Shown: positions 9,514-20,303, counted from the first letter of the stretch. The stretch is 64,000 bases of DNA from Hirschia baltica ATCC 49814 (GCF_000023785.1 NC_012982.1:1550001-1614000); one strand, 5' to 3'. The notes: generated from the sequence alone by a model not told the origin. Made by a program: numbers and translations.

Positions 9514-10422
9514 ATGCATCGTTTAATTGTCTTGATAGCTGCGTTTGGGGTTGCTGCCTGCACAACCTCGACACCAATTCAACAAACATTTGATACCACA
9601 ATCACAGAACTTGAAGACATCACCACCTATACTCCACCACCAGTTCAACAATTTGTCGCTACAACTTTGAGAGAATATGTTGCTCCGGAAGCTGATCAAG
9701 GGGTCGCAGTGGATGCTGATTTTTTCTATCCGATAGATAACACAGTGATTGGAAAATACCGCCGTGATACTGGGCAAATCGTTGCACGATTTACTGCACC
9801 TCATAAAGGGCTGATCCGGCATATGAATTCTTGTTATGCACGCTATCAAAAGATCTGGTGTGCGAACTCAAATTATTCTCAAACCCCTATGGGATCATCA
9901 ATTGAAATTTTTGATGCGACAACCTTAAAGCACATCCAAACACATTCTTTGGGAATGCGGGATGAGGGGTCGTTGACATGGTTTGATGAAATTGAAGATG
10001 GCTATATTGCTGGTTTTGCTCACTATTCTAAAAATGGCGGGCTTGCTCATAAGGGGTATGAGTATTCCAGCGTTGTAACCTTTGATAAAAAATGGAGACG
10101 CACCGGTGGTTGGATGTTCCCAAAAAACGCCTCTGATTTAATGGCACCTTATGCGGCTTCTGGTGGTGCTCTAGGACCGGACGGATTATTATATATTCTT
10201 GGGCATGATAAACCGGAAATGTATGTATTGGCTATGCCGACTATGGGGCCAACCATGATACATGTGGCGACAATTCAGCTGAAATCTGAGGCGCAGGCTT
10301 TCTCATTCTCCCCCGATAAAAATACCCGTAAGATTTGGGCGATAGAACGTCATAAAGGAATGGTCCGAGAAATTGAAATTCCTCAAATTGGCGCATTACC
10401 TGAGCATGCTCGGAAGTTTTAG
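9514..10422 (+). CDS. Putative lipoprotein, beta-propeller-like, unknown function
   Basis: A 302-residue protein with a lipoprotein signal (MHRLIVLIAAFGVAAC, lipidated cysteine at position 16). The mature part has repeated short strand segments such as QGVAVDADFFYPIDN, TVIGKYRRDTGQIVARF, SSIEIFDATTLKHIQTH and GGALGPDGLLYILGHDKPEMYVL, which look like blades of a beta-propeller with one or two conserved cysteines (Cys82 and Cys91 region). No catalytic motif was recognised. It follows the receptor pair across a terminator and has its own ribosome site (AGGAATTT), so it may be an envelope partner that binds or processes the receptor ligand. The propeller assignment is inference from repeat pattern only. 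Confidence 0.7.
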   Translation: MHRLIVLIAAFGVAACTTSTPIQQTFDTTITELEDITTYTPPPVQQFVATTLREYVAPEADQGVAVDADFFYPIDNTVIGKYRRDTGQIVARFTAPHKGLIRHMNSCYARYQKIWCANSNYSQTPMGSSIEIFDATTLKHIQTHSLGMRDEGSLTWFDEIEDGYIAGFAHYSKNGGLAHKGYEYSSVVTFDKKWRRTGGWMFPKNASDLMAPYAASGGALGPDGLLYILGHDKPEMYVLAMPTMGPTMIHVATIQLKSEAQAFSFSPDKNTRKIWAIERHKGMVREIEIPQIGALPEHARKF

Positions 10423-10510
10423 AAAACAGCTAAAATCACTTTATCAATTTGATATGGTGAGCTCATTTAGGATTTTATAATCGTATTTATTTCAAATAGA
10501 TAATAGTAAT

Positions 10511-10536
10511 TGGCTGGCCTTTATATAGGCCAGCCA
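10511..10536. terminator. Bidirectional hairpin terminator
   Basis: TGGCTGGCCT (10511-10520) and AGGCCAGCCA (10527-10536) form a perfect ten-pair stem with a six-base loop between the convergent lipoprotein and alcohol-dehydrogenase genes. Flanking T and A runs are modest, so it may serve either strand. Confidence 0.75.
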
Positions 10537-10541
10537 TTCTC

Positions 10542-11669
10542 TCAAAGCACCTCTTGGTACAGAGACAATGCTTGCTCATAGCTCATTTCTCTGGGGTTGT
10601 TTTGCATGAGGCGTGTATTTGCAATTACATCTTCCGCCATACGCGGTAAGTCATTGTGATTGACGCCAACATCTCGCAATTTGAGTGGCACACCGCTTTG
10701 TTTGCAAAGATCAATCATCTTTTCAACAAACGCATCCGCATCGGCTTTTACACCGACATAAGGGCCTAATTCTGCATATTGTTCGGCTGCTTTCTCACAG
10801 TTGAATTTTAGAACAGGAGAGAGCATGAGCGCGTTGGAAACGCCATGCGGCACATGAAATAAAGCACCCAGCGGGTATGCCATTGCGTGGACTGCGCCGA
10901 CCGGTGCATTTGCAAATGCCTGCCCAGCTAAAGTTGCTCCAATACACATAGCCTCTCTGGCTTCAATATCATCTGGAGTGTCACATGCTTTGATTAAATT
11001 GGCTGACATCAATTGTAAGGCTTGTTTGGCCAATGTCGATGATAAAGGGTTACGCAATCTAACAGATGTATGCGCTTCGATGGCATGTACCATCGCATCT
11101 ATACCTGTGGCTGCTGTGACCTTACGTGGAGCTGTCATTGTCAGCACTGGGTCGACGATAGCCACATCAGCATAGAGTTGATCTGACACAATGCCGACTT
11201 TACGGTCATCTTCTGTTGTAACAATTGAAATAGCAGTCACTTCACTGCCCGTTCCTGCTGTTGTCGGAAGAAGAATTAAGGGTAATCGGTCGCCTTCAAC
11301 TTGATCAACACCAAAAATATCGTGAAGGGATTGTTTGCCTTTCAAAAGTACAGCGATGAGTTTGGCTGTATCCAATGATGAGCCACCTCCTAAACCAATC
11401 ACGCCGTCCGTGTTGTGTGCTTTGGCAAATTCGACTGCTTCGTTTATCACAGCTTCAGGTGGATCAGCGACCACGCCATCAAAAACCTCAAATTCAACCC
11501 CAGCTTCTTTGAGGCTGGTGAAGGCTGTTTCAGCCAAACCAAATTTTAGAATGTCTTTATCTGTCACAAAAAGAGGGCGTGACATTCGGCTTTTCACAAG
11601 TGCACCTATATTTGCTGCACCATTTCGTTCAAATCGAATCTGAGGTGTTGTTTTGAATGTGAAGCCCAT
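10542..11669 (-). CDS. Iron-containing alcohol dehydrogenase family protein
   Basis: A 375-residue member of the group III metal-dependent alcohol dehydrogenases, NAD(P)-dependent oxidoreductases of alcohols, 4-hydroxybutyrate or maleylacetate-like substrates. The nucleotide motif GGGS is at residues 94-97, with TTAGTGSEVT near 136-145. The four metal ligands are visible: Asp191 and His195 (DAMVHAIEAH), His261 and His275 (HAMAYPLGALFHVPH). Length is normal for the family. It stands alone between a terminator and a 320-base spacer, so context does not fix the substrate. Maleylacetate reductase is less likely, since no aromatic ring-cleavage gene is adjacent. Confidence 0.88.
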   Translation of the reverse strand: MGFTFKTTPQIRFERNGAANIGALVKSRMSRPLFVTDKDILKFGLAETAFTSLKEAGVEFEVFDGVVADPPEAVINEAVEFAKAHNTDGVIGLGGGSSLDTAKLIAVLLKGKQSLHDIFGVDQVEGDRLPLILLPTTAGTGSEVTAISIVTTEDDRKVGIVSDQLYADVAIVDPVLTMTAPRKVTAATGIDAMVHAIEAHTSVRLRNPLSSTLAKQALQLMSANLIKACDTPDDIEAREAMCIGATLAGQAFANAPVGAVHAMAYPLGALFHVPHGVSNALMLSPVLKFNCEKAAEQYAELGPYVGVKADADAFVEKMIDLCKQSGVPLKLRDVGVNHNDLPRMAEDVIANTRLMQNNPREMSYEQALSLYQEVL

Positions 11670-11990
11670 AATTGATCGTCCCGATTGTTTTTATTTGTTA
11701 TTTTATAAATGAGCCTTCTTGTGTATTTGTAAAAAACTCATCCTTTTTAGGACATAGAAAGCGTATATGGAGTGAAAAATCAATCAATTGAAGGATACTG
11801 AGACAAAATTGCGCGGCGGCTTGGTAGATGTTTTTTCTACCTTTCAATTGTCGGTATTTGTTATTATCAAAGTCAAACTTTTCTAGTCTTAGTGGTAGTT
11901 TAAAATAGACGGTGTATGTTTTCATCGTATCAGTTTTTAGAAATCTTCATTTAAAAATATTCTGTTCATACGTTCCTGTCAGGCAACGCC
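11670..11990. other. Spacer between alcohol dehydrogenase and ScfR-type regulator genes
   Basis: About 320 AT-rich bases holding the promoter of the leftward dehydrogenase gene. A 75-codon reverse frame (11698-11925) exists but has no recognisable domain, is rich in low-complexity codons and has no clear ribosome site, so it is not called as a gene. Confidence 0.4.
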
Positions 11991-13400
11991 CTATAATTCG
12001 TATGGCAATAGGTTTCTCTGATTAATATTGACGTTGAATTGATGTCTTGATGGAGGAATGGATCTTTGGTGGCATTTTTTGCGTTCGCAAGTCCTACATG
12101 AAATACCGATTGGATCGAAATTGTCTTCATTTTTTGCATCTAGGCCATCGCCATAGACGATTTGCTTAAGATAACTTACCTCACAGCCTAATGTGAGCGC
12201 GTGACGCCTTACGGGGTCCTTGAAGCCACCAGACCTTGATTGTACTTCAAATGCGAAACTGAGATATTGTTCTCCGTCACTTGTTTGGGCGAGTTGTCGA
12301 ATGATTTCAGAGCCTGAGCTAAAGGCTTGGTGAGCATTCCATAGTGGGCAAGCAGAGCCAAATCGGGCAAATTGCAATTTGGTTGCGCTATGGCGTTTTG
12401 TTATATTTCCGGCTTGATCGATTCTAGCAAAGAAGAATGGAATTCCTAAATTTCCGGGTCTTTGTAATGTTGATAGTCGGTGACAAACTTGTTCTCTACT
12501 GGCACCAAAGTGATGACGAAGTAGGTCTATATCATATCGTTCGAGCCTAGCTCTTTCGAGAAAGCTTTCATAGGGAAGAAGAACGCTTCCCGCAAAGTAG
12601 TTTGCCAGTCCAATTCGGCAGATTTGATAGGATTCTTCATGCTTGAATTCTAGTTTTGATAATATTTGGTCTAGCAGTTGGTCTTGCTCAATCAGGGCAA
12701 TGGTGAACGCGATTTGAAAGGTTTGACTAGAGCGAGGGAGGGAAGGGTTTAAGTGGAGTGTTTTTGTCGATGTGTCGAAATAACGAATAGAGTTTGGGTA
12801 ATCAGCACTGCCGCCAAAGATGACCTTTATTTGATGGGTGTCTTGTAGATATTTTTGTAATCTATCAAATATTGGCAGTGTTGGATCATGTGTTATCTGA
12901 GAAAGTTTCTCACCCTCTTTGTCAATCTCATCAATGTAATTGTCTATTGAGTGATAATAATCCCTGACTTCTTCATATGGTGTGGGGAATAACCCCAAAT
13001 CAGCTTTTGCTTGGTCAAATTCTATCAATGAGTGTTTTAGTTGGTTTGCTGTTTTGTAGAGTTGAGAATAAGCCGCCGCAAATTGGGGGGCATGTTTTAC
13101 GGCGAGTGCTAACTCTCTCTCCGTTATTTCCGACAAATGAGAGAGTTCATCCTTTGAAGCTTCCTTAAGTTCATTGAAGAGGATGTCGCTTTCACGCCCG
13201 CCCAAAGTTTTAAGGTCTAGTCCAAACGTTTGAGCAAGTGCGAGTAATATCCCTGCGGTAACGTGCCTTTGGTTGTTTTCAAGTTGGTTTAGATAACTTG
13301 TTGAGACATTCAAAGCTTCCGCGAATGCTTTTTGCGTCATCTGGTTTTTTAACCGAGCTTCTCGGATTTTGTGACCAATGAATAATTTAGGTTTTTTCAT
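11991..13400 (-). CDS. XRE/ScfR-family transcriptional regulator of propionyl-CoA metabolism (PccR/RamB type)
   Basis: About 469 residues. An N-terminal Cro/CI-type helix-turn-helix (about residues 5-65; IREARLKNQMTQKAFAEALN, then YLNQLENNQRH) is followed by a long ligand domain and a C-terminal cysteine-rich segment (GISCRTCERKKCHQRS) typical of the DUF2083 end of short-chain fatty-acyl-CoA regulators. Such regulators (PccR, RamB, MccR) sense acyl-CoA thioesters and control carboxylase or glyoxylate genes. It is divergent from pccB-pccA-mutase, exactly where PccR lies in other alphaproteobacteria. ATG 13400 is chosen because the helix-turn-helix starts right after it; ATG 13415 in the same frame is possible. 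Confidence 0.88.
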   Translation of the reverse strand: MKKPKLFIGHKIREARLKNQMTQKAFAEALNVSTSYLNQLENNQRHVTAGILLALAQTFGLDLKTLGGRESDILFNELKEASKDELSHLSEITERELALAVKHAPQFAAAYSQLYKTANQLKHSLIEFDQAKADLGLFPTPYEEVRDYYHSIDNYIDEIDKEGEKLSQITHDPTLPIFDRLQKYLQDTHQIKVIFGGSADYPNSIRYFDTSTKTLHLNPSLPRSSQTFQIAFTIALIEQDQLLDQILSKLEFKHEESYQICRIGLANYFAGSVLLPYESFLERARLERYDIDLLRHHFGASREQVCHRLSTLQRPGNLGIPFFFARIDQAGNITKRHSATKLQFARFGSACPLWNAHQAFSSGSEIIRQLAQTSDGEQYLSFAFEVQSRSGGFKDPVRRHALTLGCEVSYLKQIVYGDGLDAKNEDNFDPIGISCRTCERKKCHQRSIPPSRHQFNVNINQRNLLPYEL

Positions 13401-13419
13401 AATACTCGCACACATCAAC

Positions 13420-13447
13420 TTTTGTTAATTGAGTTAAATCAACAAAA
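13420..13447. promoter_or_regulatory. Inverted repeat between scfR-type and pccB genes, candidate operator
   Basis: TTTTGTT (13420-13426) and AACAAAA (13441-13447) are exact inverted arms separated by 14 bases, in the 125-base gap between the divergent regulator and pccB. The position would allow control of both promoters by the adjacent ScfR-type regulator. No other symmetric element was seen in the gap. The regulator-site link is inference. Confidence 0.45.
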
Positions 13448-13525
13448 ATGCAATTACGCAAGAAAAAGCTCTTCCTTTGAGCCTGTGCGCATTAACGTCT
13501 CGGATTGTTGGATCTGGAGATTTGT

Positions 13526-15058
13526 ATGCAATCTATACTTGAGCAATTATCGGTGCGTCGCGAAGAGGCTCGTCTCGGTGGAGGCAAAACGCGGATAGAC
13601 AGCCAGCACTCCAGAGGGAAATTGACAGCACGCGAACGCCTTGAGCTATTGCTTGATATCGATAGCTTTGAAGAGTTTGATATGTTCATCAAACATCGTT
13701 CAACAGATTTTGGTATGGATAAAAGCCATATCCCCGGTGATGGCGTTGTTACGGGATGGGGAACGATCAACGGACGAAAAGTGTTTGTGTATGCGCAAGA
13801 TTTTACCGTTTATGGAGGTTCTTTATCTGAAACGCACGCAAAAAAAATCTGCAAAATTCAAGAAATGGCTCTTAAAAATAACGCACCTATTATTGGTCTT
13901 AGCGATTCCGGTGGAGCGAGGATTCAAGAAGGGGTAGCAGCACTCGCTGGATATAGCGATGTCTTCCAGAACAATATACTTGCTTCGGGCGTTATCCCGC
14001 AAATAAGTGTAATTATGGGGCCATCAGCTGGAGGAGCGGTCTACTCGCCTGCGTTAACGGATTTCATTTTTATGGTTCGTGATAGCTCATATATGTTCTT
14101 AACCGGGCCTGATGTTCTCAAGACTGTCACCAATGAAGTCGTAACAGCTGAGGAATTGGGGGGCGCAAAAACGCATACGTCCAAATCGTCAGTTGCAGAT
14201 GGAGCCTATGACAATGATATGGAGGCTATCGCCGAGATTCGGCGATTGTTTGACTTTCTACCTCTCAACAATAGAGAGGGCACGCCAAGTCGACCTTTCT
14301 TTGATTGTTCTGACCGGATTGAAGACAGTCTAGATACGCTTGTACCCGAAAATCCTAACCTTCCTTACGATATGCGTGAACTGATAGAGAAAGTGGCTGA
14401 CGAAAGCGACTTTTTTGAAATTCAGGCAGACTTTGCGAAAAACATACTCTGTGGGTTTGTTCGCATTGAGGGGCAGACAATTGGAGTCGTTGCTAATCAG
14501 CCAACAGTATTGGCAGGATGCCTTGATAGTGATGCGTCACGTAAAGCTGCAAGGTTTGTTCGTTTTTGTGATTGTTTTGAAATTCCAGTTTTAACATTCG
14601 TAGACGTGCCTGGATTTTTACCTGGGCTTTCTCAAGAGTATGGCGGCGTCATCAAACATGGTGCCAAACTCCTATATGCATATGGTGAAGCGACTGTTCC
14701 GAAGGTGACAGTGATTACGCGTAAAGCGTTTGGGGGTGCTTATTGCGTTATGGCATCCAAGCATTTGCGTGGGGATATCAACTACGCTTGGCCGACAGCT
14801 CAAATCGCAGTTATGGGCGCTAAAGGGGCTGTTGAAGTTTTGCATCGTCAGGATCTAAAAAATGAAGACAAAACAGCCCAGCATATTGCTGACTATGAAG
14901 AGACGTTTTTGTCTCCATTTAGAGCAGCTGAGCGTGGTTACATTGATGACGTTATTCAACCACATAACACGAGACGGCGGATTAGTCGGGCATTTGCATT
15001 ACTGAAAGATAAGAAAATCAGTAACCCATGGAAAAAACACGGAAATTTACCTCTATGA
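13526..15058 (+). CDS. pccB: Propionyl-CoA carboxylase, carboxyltransferase (beta) subunit
   Basis: A 510-residue acyl-CoA carboxylase beta subunit that moves the carboxyl group from biotin to propionyl-CoA, giving methylmalonyl-CoA. The family pattern is clear: [10 protein letters not shown] near the N-terminus, [13 protein letters not shown], the N-terminal crotonase half with [18 protein letters not shown] and [17 protein letters not shown], and the C-terminal half with [21 protein letters not shown] and [17 protein letters not shown] 13526 has a GGAGA site five bases upstream, so the upstream TTG at 13505 is rejected. It overlaps pccA by three bases (ATGA). Length matches the family. Confidence 0.97.
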   Translation: MQSILEQLSVRREEARLGGGKTRIDSQHSRGKLTARERLELLLDIDSFEEFDMFIKHRSTDFGMDKSHIPGDGVVTGWGTINGRKVFVYAQDFTVYGGSLSETHAKKICKIQEMALKNNAPIIGLSDSGGARIQEGVAALAGYSDVFQNNILASGVIPQISVIMGPSAGGAVYSPALTDFIFMVRDSSYMFLTGPDVLKTVTNEVVTAEELGGAKTHTSKSSVADGAYDNDMEAIAEIRRLFDFLPLNNREGTPSRPFFDCSDRIEDSLDTLVPENPNLPYDMRELIEKVADESDFFEIQADFAKNILCGFVRIEGQTIGVVANQPTVLAGCLDSDASRKAARFVRFCDCFEIPVLTFVDVPGFLPGLSQEYGGVIKHGAKLLYAYGEATVPKVTVITRKAFGGAYCVMASKHLRGDINYAWPTAQIAVMGAKGAVEVLHRQDLKNEDKTAQHIADYEETFLSPFRAAERGYIDDVIQPHNTRRRISRAFALLKDKKISNPWKKHGNLPL

Positions 15059-17076
15059 TTAAGAAAATACTCATTGCAAATAGAGGTGAAATTGCTTGTC
15101 GGGTCATCAAAACAGCTAAGAAAATGGGAATTAAAACCGTTGCTGTTTATTCTGACGCAGACAAAAATGCACTACATGTTGAAATGGCCGATGAAGCTAT
15201 TCATATTGGCCCGCCACCGGCTAATCAATCATATATTGTGATTGATAAGATTATAGAGGCGATTAAACAATCGGGTGCAGATGCTGTGCATCCTGGATAT
15301 GGTTTCCTCTCTGAAAATTCTGAGTTCTCGAAAAAGCTTGCCAAATTGAAGGTCGCTTTTATTGGGCCAAACCCCAAAGCTATCGAAGCTATGGGGGATA
15401 AAATAACATCAAAAAAATTGGCTCAACAAGCTGGCGTTTCAACGGTACCGGGACATATGGGCTTGATCGAGAACTCAGATGCCGCTGTTAAGATATCTAA
15501 TAAAATTGGATATCCGGTAATGATTAAAGCCTCCGCCGGTGGCGGGGGTAAGGGAATGCGCATTGCTTGGAATGATGAAGAAGCGAGAGAGGGCTTTCAG
15601 TCTTCTAAAAACGAAGCTAAGAGCAGCTTTGGCGATGACCGGATTTTTATCGAAAAATTTGTAACTCAGCCTCGACACATAGAGATTCAAGTATTGGGTG
15701 ATAAGCATGGAAACATCATCTATTTAGGTGAACGTGAATGTTCTATCCAGCGCCGCAACCAAAAAGTAATTGAAGAAGCGCCATCTCCATTTTTGGACGA
15801 AGTTACACGTAAAGCTATGGGTGAAGAAGCTGTTTCTCTAGCGCGTGCAGTTAATTACGACAGTGCAGGTACTGTTGAGTTTATTGTTGATGGTGACAAA
15901 AATTTCTATTTTTTAGAAATGAATACAAGGCTTCAAGTTGAACACCCGGTGACAGAGTTGATTACTGGAGTGGACCTTGTGGAACAAATGATCCGCTCAG
16001 CTAATGGCGATGAATTGAACTTTAAACAAAGTGATGTGAAATTAAATGGTTGGGCGATGGAAAGCCGCATTTATGCTGAAGATCCATACCGTAATTTTTT
16101 ACCATCTATTGGTCGTTTAAAAAGATACAGGCCGCCCCAAGAAGGTTTGTATATGGATGGTACGATTATTCGAAATGATACTGGCGTATATGAAGGCGGT
16201 GAAATTTCGATGTTCTATGATCCAATGATCGCAAAGCTATGTTCGTGGGGAAAAGGAAGAGCAGAGAGTATAAGTGCAATGAGGTCTGCACTTGATATAT
16301 TTGAACTTGAAGGAATTGGTCACAATATTCCCTTCTTGCAGGCTGTGTATGACCACCCTCGCTTTGAAAGTGGAAATATAACGACAGCTTTTATCGCCGA
16401 AGAATACCCCGATGGTTTTGAAGGAGGGGTGCCTACTAAAGATAGTGAGAGAAAAATTGGCGCGATTTGCACATTGATGCAGATGCTCAAAGAACAGAGA
16501 GCAGCTCAAATATCTGGGAGCATAGCTAATCACCGTCGACAAGTTTCTCAATGTTGGAAAGTGGAGGTTGGTGATCAGGCCTTAAATATAGATATTGATC
16601 GTAAAGATGGCCGATATGTTTCCCAAATAAGAGATGAAGGTGTTGAAAACTCTCAATATCATCAGATATCAACAGACTGGTCACCTGGTCAGCCTCTGAT
16701 GCAAGCTGTCGTCGATGGGGAGAGCTTCAGCTTCCATGTTAAACCTCGCCCTGAAGGTTTTTTTATATGGCATCGTGGATGTGAATATGATGTCAAAGTA
16801 AGAACGGAACGTGGCGGTGAATTGGCAAAATTAATGCCTATAAAAATGCCGATGGATACTTCGGACTTGCTATTATGTCCAATGCCGGGAGTTGTTGTGT
16901 CTATCCTCGTCGATGAGGGGCAAGAAGTACAAGATGGTCAGGCACTTGCGGTTGTTGAAGCGATGAAAATGGAAAATACTCTGCGTGCGGAGAGGAAAGG
17001 CGTCATATCTAAAATAAGCGTCAAGGCTGGTGAAAATTTAGCGGTGGATGATGTTATTATGGAGTTCGTGAAATGA
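15055..17076 (+). CDS. pccA: Propionyl-CoA carboxylase, biotin carboxylase/carrier (alpha) subunit
   Basis: A 673-residue alpha subunit: ATP-dependent carboxylation of biotin on its own carrier domain. The biotin-carboxylase part starts [18 protein letters not shown], includes the ATP-grasp loop [12 protein letters not shown] and the active-site region [20 protein letters not shown], and has [14 protein letters not shown]. The BT linker domain follows, then the carrier domain with the biotinyl motif EAMKMEN, target lysine at about residue 638. The start at 15055 overlaps the pccB stop, and its own stop overlaps the mutase start, so the three genes are translationally coupled. An earlier in-frame ATG at 15028 lies inside pccB and is less likely. 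Confidence 0.97.
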   Translation: MIKKILIANRGEIACRVIKTAKKMGIKTVAVYSDADKNALHVEMADEAIHIGPPPANQSYIVIDKIIEAIKQSGADAVHPGYGFLSENSEFSKKLAKLKVAFIGPNPKAIEAMGDKITSKKLAQQAGVSTVPGHMGLIENSDAAVKISNKIGYPVMIKASAGGGGKGMRIAWNDEEAREGFQSSKNEAKSSFGDDRIFIEKFVTQPRHIEIQVLGDKHGNIIYLGERECSIQRRNQKVIEEAPSPFLDEVTRKAMGEEAVSLARAVNYDSAGTVEFIVDGDKNFYFLEMNTRLQVEHPVTELITGVDLVEQMIRSANGDELNFKQSDVKLNGWAMESRIYAEDPYRNFLPSIGRLKRYRPPQEGLYMDGTIIRNDTGVYEGGEISMFYDPMIAKLCSWGKGRAESISAMRSALDIFELEGIGHNIPFLQAVYDHPRFESGNITTAFIAEEYPDGFEGGVPTKDSERKIGAICTLMQMLKEQRAAQISGSIANHRRQVSQCWKVEVGDQALNIDIDRKDGRYVSQIRDEGVENSQYHQISTDWSPGQPLMQAVVDGESFSFHVKPRPEGFFIWHRGCEYDVKVRTERGGELAKLMPIKMPMDTSDLLLCPMPGVVVSILVDEGQEVQDGQALAVVEAMKMENTLRAERKGVISKISVKAGENLAVDDVIMEFVK

Positions 17077-19211
17077 ACGTCCCAACATTAGAAGATTGGT
17101 ATGAGCTGGGTGCTAAAGAGTTGCGGGGACGCGAAATTGATGACTTGAATAAAACAACTCCTGAAGGGATTAAGATAAAACCAGTTTATACGAAACGAGA
17201 TGTTCCAGATTCCATTGAAAAAGAACTGCCGGGATTTGAACCTTATACGCGTGGTGTACGCGCCACTATGTATGCGAATCAACCATGGACGATCCGCCAG
17301 TATGCTGGATTTTCTACTGCTGAAGAGAGCAATGCGTTTTATAGAAAAAATCTAAAAGCTGGTCAAAAAGGATTATCAGTTGCATTCGATCTAGCAACTC
17401 ATCGAGGATATGATTCTGATCATCCTCGAGTTGCAGGTGATGTAGGGAAAGCCGGCGTTGCAATTGATACTGTAGAAGACATGAAAATATTGTTTGACGG
17501 TATTCCGTTGGATGAAATGTCTGTCTCAATGACTATGAATGGTGCAGTTATACCTGTGTTAGCAATGTTTATTGTTGCAGGGGAAGAGCAAGGTGTTGAT
17601 CGCTCCAAGCTCTCGGGAACGATCCAGAATGACATTCTTAAAGAGTTTATGGTTAGGAATACGTTTATTTACCCGCCTGAGTTTAGCATGCGGATTATTG
17701 GGGACATCATCGAATACACTTCTCAAGACATGCCCAAATATAATTCCATTTCCATTTCTGGGTATCATATGCAGGAAGCAGGGGCGACATTGGCGCAAGA
17801 GTTGGCTTTTACACTTGCAGATGGAATGGAGTATGTAAGGGAAGCTAAGAAGAAAGGTTTGGATATTGATGCGTTTGCTGGGCGTTTATCTTTTTTCTTC
17901 TGTATAGGCATGAATGTGTTCATGGAGGCAGCCAAATTAAGGGCTGCACGTCAGATATGGTCAAAGATTATGACAAATCTAGGAGCAAAATCTGAAAGAT
18001 CAAAAATGCTTAGGACGCATTGTCAAACCTCTGGGGTTTCTTTGACGGAACAAGATCCATACAATAATGTTGTGCGAACCGCTTACGAAGCAATGGCAGC
18101 AGTTTTAGGTGGCACTCAATCATTGCATACAAATAGTTTCGATGAAGCTATTGCGTTGCCAACTGAAACATCAGCTAGGATTGCTCGAAATACTCAATTG
18201 ATTTTACAATATGAAACAGGTGTGACTGACGTGGTAGATCCGTTGGGAGGGTCATTTTATGTTGAGGCACTTACTCAAGGCTTAGTTGATCAGGCATGGG
18301 ATATGATCAATGAGATTGAAGCTGAAGGTGGCATGACGAAAGCTATTGAAAAAGGTTTGCCGAAACTGAAGATTGAACAGGCCGCTGCGAAGAGACAAGC
18401 CCGTGTCGACAAAGGGGAAGATGTTGTTATCGGGGTGAATAAATATCGGTTGGAAGAAGAAGATCCGATTAATATTCTTGAAATAGATAATGCAGCTGTT
18501 CGTAAAAGCCAAATTAGTCGTATAAATAAAGTAAAGGTTGTTCGAGATTCACAAGCATGTAACTCAACGTTAGAAAAGTTGAAAGATATCGCTGAAAACG
18601 GGAATGGAAACATTTTAAGAGCGGCTGTTGAGTGCGCGAGAGCGAGGGCTACATTGGGTGAAATTTCTAACGCTTTGGAAGACGTGTTTGGGCGGCACCA
18701 ACCGATTACACGTGTGATAAAGGGCGTGTATTCAGATGCATATAAAGAAGATCCCATTTATATAAATATTCAAGCTAATATACAAAAATATGAGCATGAA
18801 AAGGGCACAGCACCACGAATTTTGATCGCAAAAATGGGGCAAGATGGACATGACCGTGGCGCAAAAATTATTGCGACTGCTTTTGCTGATTTGGGATTTG
18901 GGGTGAACATGACGGATCTATTCTCAACCCCAGATGAAGTCGCTGAGCTTGCAATTATCAGTGAAGTTGATGCTATTGGTATTTCTTCGTTAGCCGCAGG
19001 GCACAAGACGTTGGTTCCAGAATTAATAGATGTTCTTAAGAAGTTAAGTCGAGACGATATAAAAATATTTGTTGGAGGAGTAATTCCAGAACAAGATTAC
19101 AGTTTTTTAAAAGAGGCTGGTGTTATAGATATCTTTGGTCCTGGAACGAATGTACTAGATGCTGCGTATTCAGTTTTTGCTGCAATATCTGGTAAAAGTA
19201 GAAACACTTGA
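17073..19211 (+). CDS. Methylmalonyl-CoA mutase, large subunit
   Basis: A 712-residue adenosylcobalamin-dependent mutase that isomerises (R)-methylmalonyl-CoA to succinyl-CoA. The substrate barrel carries [22 protein letters not shown] and [20 protein letters not shown], and the C-terminal B12 domain has the base-off motif [14 protein letters not shown], lower ligand at about His593. A single chain of this length fits the homodimeric or alpha-type enzyme. It is the last gene of the pcc operon and completes the route from propionyl-CoA to the TCA cycle, apart from methylmalonyl-CoA epimerase and the G-protein chaperone, neither of which is in the window. Confidence 0.96.
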   Translation: MNVPTLEDWYELGAKELRGREIDDLNKTTPEGIKIKPVYTKRDVPDSIEKELPGFEPYTRGVRATMYANQPWTIRQYAGFSTAEESNAFYRKNLKAGQKGLSVAFDLATHRGYDSDHPRVAGDVGKAGVAIDTVEDMKILFDGIPLDEMSVSMTMNGAVIPVLAMFIVAGEEQGVDRSKLSGTIQNDILKEFMVRNTFIYPPEFSMRIIGDIIEYTSQDMPKYNSISISGYHMQEAGATLAQELAFTLADGMEYVREAKKKGLDIDAFAGRLSFFFCIGMNVFMEAAKLRAARQIWSKIMTNLGAKSERSKMLRTHCQTSGVSLTEQDPYNNVVRTAYEAMAAVLGGTQSLHTNSFDEAIALPTETSARIARNTQLILQYETGVTDVVDPLGGSFYVEALTQGLVDQAWDMINEIEAEGGMTKAIEKGLPKLKIEQAAAKRQARVDKGEDVVIGVNKYRLEEEDPINILEIDNAAVRKSQISRINKVKVVRDSQACNSTLEKLKDIAENGNGNILRAAVECARARATLGEISNALEDVFGRHQPITRVIKGVYSDAYKEDPIYINIQANIQKYEHEKGTAPRILIAKMGQDGHDRGAKIIATAFADLGFGVNMTDLFSTPDEVAELAIISEVDAIGISSLAAGHKTLVPELIDVLKKLSRDDIKIFVGGVIPEQDYSFLKEAGVIDIFGPGTNVLDAAYSVFAAISGKSRNT

Positions 19212-19309
19212 ATTTCGAGTAACTGGATTATTTCAAGCTTTTTCTGTGGCCTTACAATCTGGATGGACCAATCTTCTGGGTAACATTGTTGTTTATTTAT
19301 CTATATTAT

Positions 19310-19329
19310 ATGTAATATATGAATGACAT
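19310..19329. promoter_or_regulatory. Candidate GntR/UTRA operator, autoregulatory site
   Basis: ATGTAAT-N6-ATGACAT matches the recurring island element TTGKTAT-N6-ATAMCAA with the same 20-base length. Its right arm is identical to the right arm of the site at 53923-53942. It lies about 100 bases before the GntR gene, suiting autoregulation. This is one of the weaker copies. Confidence 0.45.
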
Positions 19330-19425
19330 CTCAATCGATATTTAGAATGAATGATTGATGGAAGTGGTTCGATTCCTTAATTAATATAATGGGGGACGAA
19401 ATATTGATATAAGGAGTGGGAATTC

Positions 19426-20211
19426 GTGGTTAGGGATGAGAGACCTAAAGATCTAGGTGAACGCAAAACCGTCGTAGATCGAGATGCACCGATGCCGCTC
19501 TATCATCAGATATATTTGCAGATTCGTGACGAAATACTGAGTGGCCAGAGACCATATGGTAGTGTCCTTCCTACTGAGCAAGAAATGACAGAATTATTCA
19601 GCGTCTCGCGGATAACAGCGCGTCGGGTTCTTAATGAATTGGCTCAGAACAATTTTGTGGAACGTCGTAGAAGGCTTGGAACTAGAGTTATCTTTAGATC
19701 ACCTGCTAAACCTATAGAAGGTGATATAAATCAGGCGCTCGACTCGCTTATGGCTCTGGGAGCAGGCACCACTGTTAATGTTGTTGAGGTTGTCAAGGAG
19801 ATTCCTAGTCCTACCATTGCAAGCGCTTTACAGTTAAAAAAAGGCGAACCTGTCGTACGTGCTATTCGTATTCGGTGCATGGATGGGCAGCCGCTTGGGC
19901 ATGTCGTGAGTTATGTTCCTGCTCGTCTAGCTGAGCATATCACCGCGATTAATTTGTCCAAAATGCCGATTCTTAAAGTCCTCGATTTTGCTGGCTATAA
20001 AGCTGAACGGGCAGAGCAGACTATTGGCGCTATTTTAGCTGATGCACGCCTGTCAGATGCTTTAGAGCTTGAGCCTCGCGATGCATTGTTGCGAATAGGT
20101 CGAACAGTTTATGATAAGGATGAGCAACCTTTTCTCGTTACTGTCGCCAATTATAGAGCTGATAAATTTAACATCAGAATTGAGTTGCATGGATCGGCTT
20201 TAGACGATTGA
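19426..20211 (+). CDS. GntR-family transcriptional regulator, UTRA (HutC-type) effector domain
   Basis: A 261-residue regulator. The winged helix-turn-helix covers about residues 22-90 (PLYHQIYLQIRDEILSG, then LPTEQEMTELFSVSRITARR), and the UTRA ligand domain about 110-255 (VVRAIRIRCMDGQPLGHVVSYVP, LRIGRTVYDKDEQPFLVTVANYRADKF). It begins with GTG at 19426, ten bases after an AAGGAG site. It stands at the head of the catabolic island and is the only regulator inside it. A 20-base palindromic element repeats before most island units, so this protein is the natural candidate to bind it, probably as a repressor released by a pathway intermediate. Confidence 0.92.
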   Translation: MVRDERPKDLGERKTVVDRDAPMPLYHQIYLQIRDEILSGQRPYGSVLPTEQEMTELFSVSRITARRVLNELAQNNFVERRRRLGTRVIFRSPAKPIEGDINQALDSLMALGAGTTVNVVEVVKEIPSPTIASALQLKKGEPVVRAIRIRCMDGQPLGHVVSYVPARLAEHITAINLSKMPILKVLDFAGYKAERAEQTIGAILADARLSDALELEPRDALLRIGRTVYDKDEQPFLVTVANYRADKFNIRIELHGSALDD

Positions 20212-20283
20212 AGTTAATTTACAAAATAATACTTTCAAAGATGTCTCGATTAAATTCACACCACTAGTGACACAAAGCTTCAA

Positions 20284-20303
20284 TTGGTATACTTATAATA
20301 CAA
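20284..20303. promoter_or_regulatory. Candidate GntR/UTRA operator before the 20.4-kb operon
   Basis: TTGGTAT, seven bases, ATACAAA: nearly symmetric, matching the island consensus except that the spacer is seven rather than six if the right arm is aligned this way. The TTG..CAA outer letters are 20 bases end to end, as in the other copies. It lies about 70 bases before the oxidoreductase start. Confidence 0.55.

Noticed and set aside
11698-11925. 75-codon reverse frame between the alcohol dehydrogenase and ScfR-type genes
   Set aside because: No domain, no clear ribosome site, AT-driven composition; more likely spacer.
18290-18757. 155-codon reverse frame inside the methylmalonyl-CoA mutase gene
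   Set aside because: Antisense shadow of a strongly conserved gene.
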